Assembly: GCA_903835005.1 (NCBI GenBank)
Contig: CAILLK010000065.1
Span: 1 to 45,889, forward strand
DNA length: 45,889 nucleotides
Direction: 5' to 3'
From: an uncultured Bacteroidota bacterium
GTDB lineage: Bacteria; Bacteroidota; Bacteroidia; Chitinophagales; Chitinophagaceae
Numbering within the stretch: position 1 is the stretch's first letter; each line of letters begins with the position of its first letter. Position numbers and translations under genes: made by a program. The notes beneath the pieces were generated by a model. It was given only the letters and a program-made list of their open reading frames with translations. It had not been told where the DNA came from and did no database searches. This document shows positions 6,868-14,357 of the stretch, piece by piece.

Positions 6868-9210
6868 TCAGAATTTAAAGTTGTAAGAAATAGATGGTAC
6901 CCAGCGGAACAGGGAGGTTTGCAGCGCCTGAGTTTTATTAGGGTCGTTGGGGTCGGTGCGGAAGGTGATGATATAGGGGTTTTCGCGGCCATAGGCGTTA
7001 TACAAACCATAGGTGAGCTCGGAAGAGAATTTCTTGTGCTTTTTCAGTTGCTTGGTGGCGCTTATGTCGAGGCGGTTGTAGCCGGGCATCCGGCCGCCAT
7101 CGCGGGTGGTATAGATCCAGTAGTTGGCATTGAGCGGTTCGGCGCCGGCAGCACCCTGATTAAGGGTGTACTTGCCCACCGGGAAGGTAACCGCATTGCC
7201 GGTATAATATACAAAATCGGCAGAGAGGGTCCATTTAGGTGAAAGCTTGTAGATGCCCACCATAGCCAGATCGTGCCTTCTGTCTTGCCGGGCGGGGTAC
7301 CAGCTATCGTTGTTGATACCGTTGATCTGGAGCTCTGTTTTGGATAATGTATAGGAAACCCAGCCGGTAAACCTGCCGACTTTTTTCTGAAAGTACAGCT
7401 CAACGCCATAAGCCCGGCCATACCCAAAAAGCAATTTGGGCTCCAGGGGCGTATTGTTGAGTACATTGGCATCGTCTTTATAATCAATTTCGTTTTGCAT
7501 GTATTTGTAGTAGGTCTCCACGCTGAATTCGTAGTGGTCATTTTTAAGGCTGCGGAAATAACCCAGCGATACCTGGTCGGCCAGTTCGGGCTTGATGATA
7601 TTATTGCTGCCAACCCATTTATCGGTAGGGTTGCTGGCCACAGAATTGCTGATGAGGTGCAGGTATTGCGAGTTGTGGGTATAGGCGCCTTTGAGCGATG
7701 ATACATCGTTGAGGATATAGCTGGCAGATACGCGTGGTTCGGGTACTACATAGGTCTTCACAATCTGGCCGGAGCCATAGTGCAGGGTATCAAGTATATT
7801 GCCGTTCTGATCGAGGTTATAGAGGTTAGAGCCACCCAATACGGAGAAAGCACTGAGCCTGATGCCATAATCTATATTCCATTTTTTTGAGGCCTTCCAG
7901 CTGTCGGAAATATAAATGGCATTCTCCCAGCTATGGTTATCGGGCTGGTTGTAAGTGGTAATATTTGTGCCCGTTACTTCGCCGGGGGTAATGGTATGGT
8001 AGATGCTGGCGATACCGAACTTAATAGAGTTGGTGGGGTTGGCAAACAGTTCCAGCTCCTCTTTTAAAGTCCAGTCTTTGATGCCGGAGAAGATATTGGC
8101 GCTTATGCCCGAATTGTTCACATTAATGTTGTAGCTGTAATCGCTGTAAATGAGGGAGAGGTTGGAGAACAGCTTATCGGTTATGAGGTGGTTCCAGCGA
8201 AGCGTGCCGGTGGCATTGCCCCAGTTGATGCCGAAAATGGAACCTACACCAAGATCATCCTGGCCAAAGTAACCCGACAAATACAGCCTGTCTTTTTTAG
8301 ACAGTTTGTAATTGAGTTTGGCATTGAGGTCGTAAAAGTAAAGCCTGCTTTTTTTAAGGGTGGTGTCGCTGCTCAGCTTCAGGAACAGGTCGGCATAGGT
8401 GCGGCGGGCTGTAATAAGGAAGGCTCCCTGATCTTTTTCCAGCGGGCCTTCCACGTCCAGTTTGGAGGATATAAGGCCTATGCCACCGCTTACATGATAG
8501 TCCTGATCGTTGCCGTCGTTCATTTTTACATCCAGCACACTGCTGAGCCTGCCGCCATAGTTGGCCGGGGCAGTGCCTTTATAAATGGTTACATCCTTGA
8601 TGGCATCTGAGTTGAATATGGAGAAGAAACCCAGCAGATGGCTAGGGTTGTAAACCAGAGCATCATCGAGCAGAATGAGGTTCTGATCGCCGGCGCCGCC
8701 GCGCACAAAAATCTCGCTGCTGCCATCGCCGGCGGGCATAACACCCGGTAACAGCTGGATGGTTTTCATTACATCCTTCTCGCCGAAAATTACCGGTATC
8801 ACACTGATGTCTTTAATATCCAGCCTGTCCATGCCCATCTGCGCCGAAGTGATTTTATTGACCTTGCCCGATACGGTTACTTCTTCCAATTGGGATTCCA
8901 GCAACTCAAGGGCTATATCCAGTTTATTGCTTTTGTCGGCCGAGACGCTAACTTCCTGCTCCTTGTAGCCGGAGTAGCCAATAATGAGTTTATAGCTGCC
9001 TGCGGGCAATGTAAGGGAGAAGAAGCCATACTCATTAGTTACGGCTCCCAATGCCGGATTATCGGCTGCTCTTATAGTAGCACCTATGAGCGACTCACCT
9101 GTTTTCTTATCTTTTATATTGCCGCTGACAGTAAATTTGGTTTGGGCATGTGCTGTAAAAGAAATAAGCAGTAAAGCAATTGCTGTTACTGCTTTGAAAA
9201 TTTTTGGCAT
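6868..9210 (-). CDS. TonB-dependent receptor paired with DUF4249
   Basis: The 780-residue outer-membrane transporter has a signal peptide (…LLISFTAHAQ, about 1-23). A carboxypeptidase-regulatory-like domain follows (about 25-110, FTVSGNIKDKKTGESLIGAT), then a plug (about 115-235, with EIFVRGGAGDQNLILLDD and GGRLSSVLDVKMNDG) and a beta-barrel ending in aromatic …SISYNFKF. Such receptors use TonB/ExbBD energy to import large or scarce ligands. The substrate cannot be read from the sequence. No SusD homologue accompanies it; instead the DUF4249 lipoprotein follows after 5 bases. Two operator-like palindromes lie 49-114 bases upstream and may control the pair. Its wording is unlike the 14358 receptor, so they are not recent duplicates. 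Confidence 0.93.
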   Translation of the reverse strand: MPKIFKAVTAIALLLISFTAHAQTKFTVSGNIKDKKTGESLIGATIRAADNPALGAVTNEYGFFSLTLPAGSYKLIIGYSGYKEQEVSVSADKSNKLDIALELLESQLEEVTVSGKVNKITSAQMGMDRLDIKDISVIPVIFGEKDVMKTIQLLPGVMPAGDGSSEIFVRGGAGDQNLILLDDALVYNPSHLLGFFSIFNSDAIKDVTIYKGTAPANYGGRLSSVLDVKMNDGNDQDYHVSGGIGLISSKLDVEGPLEKDQGAFLITARRTYADLFLKLSSDTTLKKSRLYFYDLNAKLNYKLSKKDRLYLSGYFGQDDLGVGSIFGINWGNATGTLRWNHLITDKLFSNLSLIYSDYSYNINVNNSGISANIFSGIKDWTLKEELELFANPTNSIKFGIASIYHTITPGEVTGTNITTYNQPDNHSWENAIYISDSWKASKKWNIDYGIRLSAFSVLGGSNLYNLDQNGNILDTLHYGSGQIVKTYVVPEPRVSASYILNDVSSLKGAYTHNSQYLHLISNSVASNPTDKWVGSNNIIKPELADQVSLGYFRSLKNDHYEFSVETYYKYMQNEIDYKDDANVLNNTPLEPKLLFGYGRAYGVELYFQKKVGRFTGWVSYTLSKTELQINGINNDSWYPARQDRRHDLAMVGIYKLSPKWTLSADFVYYTGNAVTFPVGKYTLNQGAAGAEPLNANYWIYTTRDGGRMPGYNRLDISATKQLKKHKKFSSELTYGLYNAYGRENPYIITFRTDPNDPNKTQALQTSLFRWVPSISYNFKF

Positions 9211-9523
9211 ATTGGTGGTGTGAATGTTAAAATCAGGAATGCCGGCAATTTAAGCAGATTACAGGATACTGTAACTGAAAGGGAAGGTTAAAATTAAGAA
9301 TCTTATTATTTCAGGTAACTGAAATGCAAAGCTATATGCGTAAATCCTTTATTTCAGACGAGCTTCTGAATAAATGGGTAACTCTGTTGCGCAAGGCAAC
9401 CCGACTAGGAGGCATACCCGGGCTCAATAATACAGTATTGAAATCCATAACAATTGTATACCTTAAGTTAAATCTCCTGAAATTAAAGTATTCACGTCAG
9501 GAATCGGGAATAGTGACAAGGTA
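9211..9523. other. Intergenic region upstream of the TonB receptor
   Basis: No gene is supported in these 313 bases between pdxA and the receptor gene, both on the minus strand. It holds two spaced palindromes (9259-9324) described separately. It also has weak inverted repeats GTTGC…GCAAC near 9386-9400 and CAATA…TATTG near 9426-9441, without a T tract. No good TAnnTTTG element was seen for the receptor. Confidence 0.5.
9259..9324. promoter_or_regulatory. Two operator-like 16-bp palindromes
   Basis: TTACAG-GATA-CTGTAA (9259-9274) and TTTCAG-GTAA-CTGAAA (9309-9324) share the design TTNCAG-N4-CTGNAA. Their centres are 50 bp apart, close to five helical turns, so both would face nearly the same side. 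They sit 49-114 bases before the receptor start codon, a suitable place for a dimeric repressor or activator. The regulator is unknown. Confidence 0.5.
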
Positions 9524-10606
9524 CTACGCCACAACCTCTTCACCATCTTTCTCCTTCTCAATCCGGCCTCGGCGCAGCGGATTGGCGGTAGCTGCTGCAT
9601 AGTCGGTGCGGTGCTGCAGCAGATCGAGCGCCTGGTAAATTGCTTCGCGGAAAGAGGATGGATCCGCCAGGTTTTTACCTGCGATATCAAAAGCAGTGCC
9701 ATGGTCGGGAGAGGTGCGGATTATGTTGAGGCCTGCTGTATAGTTTACACCGTGGCCCTGAGCCAGTGTCTTGAAGGCTACCAGCCCCTGATCGTGATAC
9801 ATGGCCAGTACGGCGTCAAATTCGGTATAAGTACCCCATGCAAAAAATGAATCGGCACTGTATGGGCCAAAAACAAGATTACCGCCTTGTTTCTGCTGCT
9901 CAATAGCAGGCCTGATAACGGATTGTTCTTCTGTTCCTATCTGGCCTTCATCGCCGGCGTGTGGGTTCAGGCCAAGGACAGCAATCTTAGGTTTGTCTAT
10001 ACCGAAATCTTTTATCAGGCTTTCGCGCAGCAGTGCCAGTTTAGACTGTATCAGTTCTTTGGTAATTGCAGCCGCCACTTTTGCAATGGGTATATGTTCG
10101 GTTGCCAGGGCCACGCGCAGGTTGCCGCTATAGAGCAGCATTACCACATCTTTAGCGCCGAATTTCTCTTTGAAATAAGGTGTATGACCGGTCCAGGGAA
10201 AGTCGGGCAGGGCAGTATTGCTTTTATGAATGGGGGCAGTAACAATGGCATCAAGTTGCCCGTCTTTGAGGCATTGGGTAGCCACCATCAGCGAGCGGAT
10301 GGCATACTTGCCGGCGGCATCTGTGAGCACTCCCGGTTGCAACGGCACTTCCTCATCCCAGCAGTTGAAAATATTTACCTGCTTTGGGTTAAGCTTTGTG
10401 AGGTCTTTGGTGCTGCTGAAATTAAAAGTGTGTTCGGTAACGATGCGCCGGTAATAATTGATTACTTTATTCGAAGCAAAGATTACAGGAGTACACAACT
10501 CCAGCATCCTGCTGTCGGAAAAAGTTTTGATAATCACTTCAAGGCCTATACCATTAAGGTCGCCTGTTGTAATACCTATTACCGGTTTCTCGTTATTTGG
10601 CTGCAT
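9524..10606 (-). CDS. pdxA: 4-hydroxythreonine-4-phosphate dehydrogenase PdxA
   Basis: PdxA oxidises 4-phosphohydroxy-L-threonine with NAD in the DXP-dependent pathway to pyridoxal phosphate (vitamin B6). The 360-residue protein opens with the family signature PVIGITTGDLNGIGLEVIIK. It retains the metal-binding histidine regions: WTGHTPYFKE (about residue 139), LNPHAGDEG and MYHDQGLVAFK. It also has the closing GTAFDIAGK motif. It is somewhat longer than the usual 330 residues because of a charged C-terminal tail (RRGRIEKEKDGEEVVA). Its gene follows the leucyl aminopeptidase gene on the same strand, 86 bases apart. In many bacteria pdxA neighbours rsmA (ksgA), which lies just beyond that gene here, in divergent orientation. 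The leader carries an array of 7-bp repeats. Confidence 0.95.
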   Translation of the reverse strand: MQPNNEKPVIGITTGDLNGIGLEVIIKTFSDSRMLELCTPVIFASNKVINYYRRIVTEHTFNFSSTKDLTKLNPKQVNIFNCWDEEVPLQPGVLTDAAGKYAIRSLMVATQCLKDGQLDAIVTAPIHKSNTALPDFPWTGHTPYFKEKFGAKDVVMLLYSGNLRVALATEHIPIAKVAAAITKELIQSKLALLRESLIKDFGIDKPKIAVLGLNPHAGDEGQIGTEEQSVIRPAIEQQKQGGNLVFGPYSADSFFAWGTYTEFDAVLAMYHDQGLVAFKTLAQGHGVNYTAGLNIIRTSPDHGTAFDIAGKNLADPSSFREAIYQALDLLQHRTDYAAATANPLRRGRIEKEKDGEEVVA

Positions 10607-10614
10607 GTTTTTTT

Positions 10615-10649
10615 AGTCTTTAGTCTTAAGTCTTGGGTCTTAAGTAGTA
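10615..10649. repeat. Five-copy 7-bp repeat array in the pdxA leader
   Basis: Units AGTCTTT, AGTCTTA, AGTCTTG, GGTCTTA and AGTAGTA run without gaps. The array ends 8 bases before the pdxA start codon on the transcript. A related six-copy array that also ends in AGTAGTA occurs at 25488-25529, again just before a minus-strand start codon. Confidence 0.75.
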
Positions 10650-10692
10650 TTTTTTACCTTGTAGTTGTGAATCTGGTATTTGGTTTTTGTTT

Positions 10693-12129
10693 TCAGGACC
10701 TGCCGTAATGAATCAGGAAATCGAGCAGCATCCTCATTCCGTAAGCAGTTCCTCCAATGGGTGTGTATCCTTTTCGGGCGGTAGCAAATGATACTCCGGC
10801 TATATCGAAGTGCATCCAGGGGTAATCGGTGAAATGCTCCAGGAACTTACCCGCGGTAATAGCGCCACCTGAAGCGCCACCTGTATTTTTTATATCGGCA
10901 ATATCCGATTTTATCTGGTCGCCATATTCATCCCAGAGGGGGTATTCCACCAGACGCTCATATTGTCTGAATCCGCTTTCGCGGAAGGCTTGTTTAGTCT
11001 GGTCATCGGCAGTGCCCATGCAAACAATACCGTGCTCGCCAATGGCAGCCGATGCTGCACCGGTGAGGGTGGCAAAGTCGGCTACCAGTTCGGGATTATA
11101 TCGTTTGGCCCAGTGCAGTGCGTCGCCCAGCAGCATCCGGCCTTCGGCGTCGGTATTCAGCACCTCTACTGTTGCGCCGCTGGCCATAGTAACCACATCA
11201 CCCGGCACATAAGCGTTTTCTCCAGGCCTGTTATCGGTAGCAGGTACAAGGGCAACTATATGAAGTGGTAACTGCATTTTTGCTATCGCATACATGGCAG
11301 CGCTCACAAGGGCAGCGCCGCTCATATCGCTTTTCATGCGGTCCATGGAGTTCAGTGTTGGTTTCAGCGATACTCCCCCGGTATCATATACCACACCTTT
11401 ACCAACAAGTACAACAGGCTTTTTATTTATGGCCTTTTTGGGGATATACTCCATGATAGTAAAAGTAGGAGGCTGAATGCTTCCCCTGTTTACTGCCAGT
11501 ATACCACCCATTTTCTCTTTTATAAGCCTGGCCTTATTAAATATGGTTACTTTAAAACCAGCTTCTTTGCCCATTGCGGCAATCTCGGCCGATAATTGTT
11601 CGGCGCTCAGGAAATTCAATGGTTCGTTAACCAGTGTACGTGCCTTGTAAATGGCATCAACAGTAATAGAAAGCTGGTTAACTTCCTTCAGGGTAGCAGA
11701 ATTTTTAGTGAAATAAACAGTAGTCAGTGTATGCGTTATTTTTTTTGCATTGGTACGGTATTTCAGGAACTGGTAATTGGCAAGTGCAATTCCTTCGGCC
11801 AGGAGCAATGCTGCATTGGCTGTTGTTGAAATATTATTAATCAGCAGGTCTGCCAGTTTGTATTTATTGCTAATACCCTGCAGGTCGGCGCCGCTTTTGC
11901 GGATACTTTCGCTGGTCAGCGCATCTGTTTTCTTAGGCCTTACAAGATATATAAAGATGAAATATCCATACCGGTTAAGGGTAATCAGGTTCTGATCATC
12001 TGCAAAGCAGGTATTTAAATAGGCTGTTTCCGATTCGGTAATTTCCGGTACCTGGCTGATTTTAGCTTCAAGATCTATGATGAAAACCTGGTTTTTGATG
12101 GCTTGCTTCTGTAATATTTTGAATTCCAT
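10693..12129 (-). CDS. Leucyl aminopeptidase, peptidase family M17
   Basis: M17 enzymes are hexameric cytosolic two-metal aminopeptidases that release N-terminal residues from peptides. The 478-residue protein has the divergent N-terminal domain and a canonical C-terminal catalytic domain. That domain shows VGKGVVYDTGGVSLKP (catalytic Lys and metal Asp about residues 243-248), MKSDMSGAA (metal Asp) and the diagnostic NTDAEGRMLLGD (about 325-336, with metal Asp/Glu and catalytic Arg). The usual K-Y-D-M-G-G-A segment is K-S-D-M-S-G-A here, a mild variation. A TACCTTTG promoter element lies 23 bases before the ATG and faces away from rsmA. The role is probably peptide turnover. Confidence 0.93.
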   Translation of the reverse strand: MEFKILQKQAIKNQVFIIDLEAKISQVPEITESETAYLNTCFADDQNLITLNRYGYFIFIYLVRPKKTDALTSESIRKSGADLQGISNKYKLADLLINNISTTANAALLLAEGIALANYQFLKYRTNAKKITHTLTTVYFTKNSATLKEVNQLSITVDAIYKARTLVNEPLNFLSAEQLSAEIAAMGKEAGFKVTIFNKARLIKEKMGGILAVNRGSIQPPTFTIMEYIPKKAINKKPVVLVGKGVVYDTGGVSLKPTLNSMDRMKSDMSGAALVSAAMYAIAKMQLPLHIVALVPATDNRPGENAYVPGDVVTMASGATVEVLNTDAEGRMLLGDALHWAKRYNPELVADFATLTGAASAAIGEHGIVCMGTADDQTKQAFRESGFRQYERLVEYPLWDEYGDQIKSDIADIKNTGGASGGAITAGKFLEHFTDYPWMHFDIAGVSFATARKGYTPIGGTAYGMRMLLDFLIHYGRS

Positions 12130-12151
12130 GCGGTAAAATTAAAATAATGGG

Positions 12152-12159
12152 CAAAGGTA
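12152..12159 (-). promoter_or_regulatory. -7 element of the aminopeptidase promoter
   Basis: On the minus strand the octamer is TACCTTTG, a full match to the Bacteroidota -7 consensus TAnnTTTG, 23 bases before the start codon. No convincing TTTG was seen at the -33 position. Confidence 0.5.
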
Positions 12160-12256
12160 ATCTAATTATGCCTAAAATTCTGTTTGTTGGGGGCCGTTTA
12201 CTATTGTTGTATTCAGGTGATCCGTTCAAGGTATAGCCTGCACAAACGGAAACCTG

Positions 12257-12264
12257 TACCTTTG
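12257..12264 (+). promoter_or_regulatory. -7 element immediately before rsmA
   Basis: TACCTTTG matches TAnnTTTG exactly and ends only 5 bases before the rsmA ATG. Transcription would begin at or within a few bases of the start codon, implying a leaderless or near-leaderless message. No clear -33 TTTG is present. Confidence 0.45.
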
Positions 12265-12269
12265 CACCT

Positions 12270-13100
12270 ATGGATCATACTTCATCAAGGACTTCAAACG
12301 GCCTTCTGCTGAAAAAAAGTTTGGGTCAGCACTTTCTGCACGATGAAAATGTGTGCCGGAAAATAGTAGAGCAGGTTACCCTCACACCCGGAATGCGGTT
12401 GCTGGAGATTGGCCCGGGCGGCGGAGCGATTACAAAATACCTCCTTCAATTACCGGCTAATGAATTTAAAGCCATAGAAATAGATGCAGAGAAGGTGATT
12501 TACCTCAAAAAAACCTATCCGCAGCTGGATGGTAAAATAATTTCGCAGGATATTCTGAAGGCTGAAATCCCGTTTGAAGGCCGGTTTTCGATTATCGGGA
12601 ATTTTCCATATAACATATCCTCACCCATTCTCTTTAAAATACTGGAATGGGAACCACAGGTGGATGAAGTAATTGGTATGTTTCAGAAAGAGGTAGCGTT
12701 GAGAATTGCCTCAGGACCGGGATCGAAGGTTTATGGTATTCTGAGTGTGCTGATGCAGGCTTTCTTTAAAGTTACCTATTTATTAGACGTTCATGAAAAT
12801 TGTTTCACTCCGCCTCCAAAGGTGAAAAGCGGTGTTTTGAAATTCACAACTTTACATAATCAGTTTGAAATAGCCGATAAACGCAGGTTTATAATATTGG
12901 TGAAAGCGGCATTCAACCAGCGGAGAAAGACATTGCGGAATGCACTTAAAAGTACAGTTCCGGCAGAAATGTTATCGGGCCCGCTGATGGATAAAAGAGC
13001 GGAGCAACTAGCCGTGGCAGATTTTGTAGCCCTATACAGGCAACTTTTATTGCATGGTAAACCAGTTGGTTTGCCGGCAAGCCTTCAGGATTTGCATTAA
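12270..13100 (+). CDS. rsmA: 16S rRNA dimethyladenosine transferase RsmA (KsgA)
   Basis: RsmA dimethylates two adjacent adenosines in helix 45 of 16S rRNA with S-adenosylmethionine, a late step of small-subunit assembly. The 276-residue protein has KKSLGQHFLHDENVCRKI at the N-terminus and the SAM-binding LLEIGPGGGAITKYLL (motif I). The acidic AIEIDAEKV, the catalytic GNFPYNISSPILFK (N-L/F-P-Y type motif IV) and FTPPPKVKSGVL complete the family pattern. The length is typical. It is divergent from the aminopeptidase and pdxA genes, 140 bases away, keeping the widespread pdxA/rsmA neighbourhood. The start is supported by the -7 element just upstream and by the family N-terminus. Confidence 0.96.
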   Translation: MDHTSSRTSNGLLLKKSLGQHFLHDENVCRKIVEQVTLTPGMRLLEIGPGGGAITKYLLQLPANEFKAIEIDAEKVIYLKKTYPQLDGKIISQDILKAEIPFEGRFSIIGNFPYNISSPILFKILEWEPQVDEVIGMFQKEVALRIASGPGSKVYGILSVLMQAFFKVTYLLDVHENCFTPPPKVKSGVLKFTTLHNQFEIADKRRFIILVKAAFNQRRKTLRNALKSTVPAEMLSGPLMDKRAEQLAVADFVALYRQLLLHGKPVGLPASLQDLH

Positions 13101-13105
13101 TTTTG
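13098..13105 (+). promoter_or_regulatory. -7 element of the dehydrogenase gene
   Basis: TAATTTTG matches TAnnTTTG. It overlaps the rsmA stop codon and lies 24 bases before the ATG at 13130. A TTTG at 13070-13073 is 24 bases upstream, slightly too far for an ideal -33 element. Confidence 0.4.
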
Positions 13106-13129
13106 GAAATAATATCATTGCGAACAAAA

Positions 13130-14092
13130 ATGATTATAGAAAAGAAGGTACTGATTGCAGCACCAGTTCATCCGGTATTATTGGATGCACTTTCATTGCT
13201 GGGCTACGAATGGGTTATGCATGAAAAAATAACTCAGGAATCGGGTTTTGCCCTTATCAGCGATTGTGTTGGCGTTATTACCTCTACCCGGCTGCAATTG
13301 AACAAAGAACTGATTGATGCTGCCCCAAATCTTCGATGGATCGGGCGAATGGGGTCCGGGATGGAAGTTATTGATCTGGGATATGCCGGGGAAAAAGGCA
13401 TTGTTTGTTTTGGTAGTCCGGAGGGAAATTGCAACGCGGTAGCCGAGCATGCAGTAGGAATGGTGCTGGACCTGATCCGCCGCATTGGCTGGAGCCAGGC
13501 TGAACTGCAGCACGGAATATGGAAGCGTGAAGAGAACAGGGGGGCGGAACTGGAAGGTAAAACTATAGGAATAGTAGGGTATGGCCACACAGGAGCCGCC
13601 TTTGCAAAGAAATTAACAGGATTTGATATGCAGATACTTGCCTACGACAAATATGCTCCACAAAGGATACCCCCGCACATAATCAATTGCCGGGACCTTG
13701 AGCCCATTTTCGAGGAAGCAGATATCGTTAGTTTTCACGTTCCCGCACAGCAGGATACAGTTGGTTATTTAAACAAGGGTTTTATCAGCCGGATGCGCAA
13801 GCCGTTTATTGTAATTAATACCTCGAGGGGGAACGTTGCAGATACGATCAGCCTGTATGAAGGATTGATTAGTGGCAAAATTAAAGGTGCCTGCCTGGAT
13901 GTTTTCGAAGAGGAACCTTTATTAGTTATAGAAAAAAATAATCATTTGAACGAGCTATTTGCGGCTATGAGTGTGCTGCCGAATGTAGTTATGACCCCTC
14001 ATATAGCAGGTTATACTCATGAAGCGTTGTATAAAATGAGCAAAATACTTGCAGATAAGATAGCATTTCATCTTACTGATCGGATTATTTAG
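13130..14092 (+). CDS. D-2-hydroxyacid dehydrogenase (SerA-like)
   Basis: The 320-residue product belongs to the NAD-dependent D-isomer 2-hydroxyacid dehydrogenases, which interconvert 2-keto acids and D-2-hydroxyacids; 3-phosphoglycerate dehydrogenase (SerA) is one member. Visible motifs are the Rossmann loop GIVGYGHTGAAFAK (about residue 148), the catalytic Arg in VINTSRGNVADT, the Glu in CLDVFEEEP and the catalytic His in MTPHIAGYTHEA. There is no C-terminal ACT domain, so substrate and regulation are open; serine synthesis is possible. I chose ATG at 13130 because a longer frame would need a TTG at 13103 inside the promoter element. It follows rsmA by 29 bases and may also be cotranscribed with it. 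Confidence 0.9.
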   Translation: MIIEKKVLIAAPVHPVLLDALSLLGYEWVMHEKITQESGFALISDCVGVITSTRLQLNKELIDAAPNLRWIGRMGSGMEVIDLGYAGEKGIVCFGSPEGNCNAVAEHAVGMVLDLIRRIGWSQAELQHGIWKREENRGAELEGKTIGIVGYGHTGAAFAKKLTGFDMQILAYDKYAPQRIPPHIINCRDLEPIFEEADIVSFHVPAQQDTVGYLNKGFISRMRKPFIVINTSRGNVADTISLYEGLISGKIKGACLDVFEEEPLLVIEKNNHLNELFAAMSVLPNVVMTPHIAGYTHEALYKMSKILADKIAFHLTDRII

Positions 14093-14357
14093 CATATTTA
14101 TTTCATTAATAAGCATTGATATCAGGGCTAATCCGGCAATGTGTTAAGGCAAACAAAAAATATTTTCAGTTTTACCCAAGATTTGCCGCTGGTTTTTCGT
14201 CTATATAGTAGCAGGAAAATTTAAGACCTTAAAAAAAGCACACATTTATTTCAAAATTATATAGGGGTTTGGAGGAAAATTAATTTGCCAGGTGCGGATT
14301 TTTAACAGATTTTTTTACCTTTACGCCTCATTTGCTAATAATTTATTAACACTAGTT

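Noticed and set aside
6377..6886. A 169-codon open frame antisense to the DUF4249 gene
   Set aside because: No family features; explained as the reverse of the DUF4249 coding sequence.
9386..9441. Weak inverted repeats as a pdxA terminator
   Set aside because: Only 5-base arms and no T-tract on the minus strand; too weak to call.
9887..10708. A 273-codon open frame antisense to pdxA
   Set aside because: It lies fully opposite a well-conserved gene, with no recognisable domain; explained by the codon pattern of pdxA.
13103..13129. TTG start for the 2-hydroxyacid dehydrogenase
   Set aside because: The TTG lies inside the TAATTTTG promoter element; ATG at 13130 gives the normal family N-terminus.
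14292..14357. Longer start (GTG at 14292) for the second TonB receptor
   Set aside because: It would put a non-signal leader before an otherwise perfect signal peptide beginning at ATG 14358.
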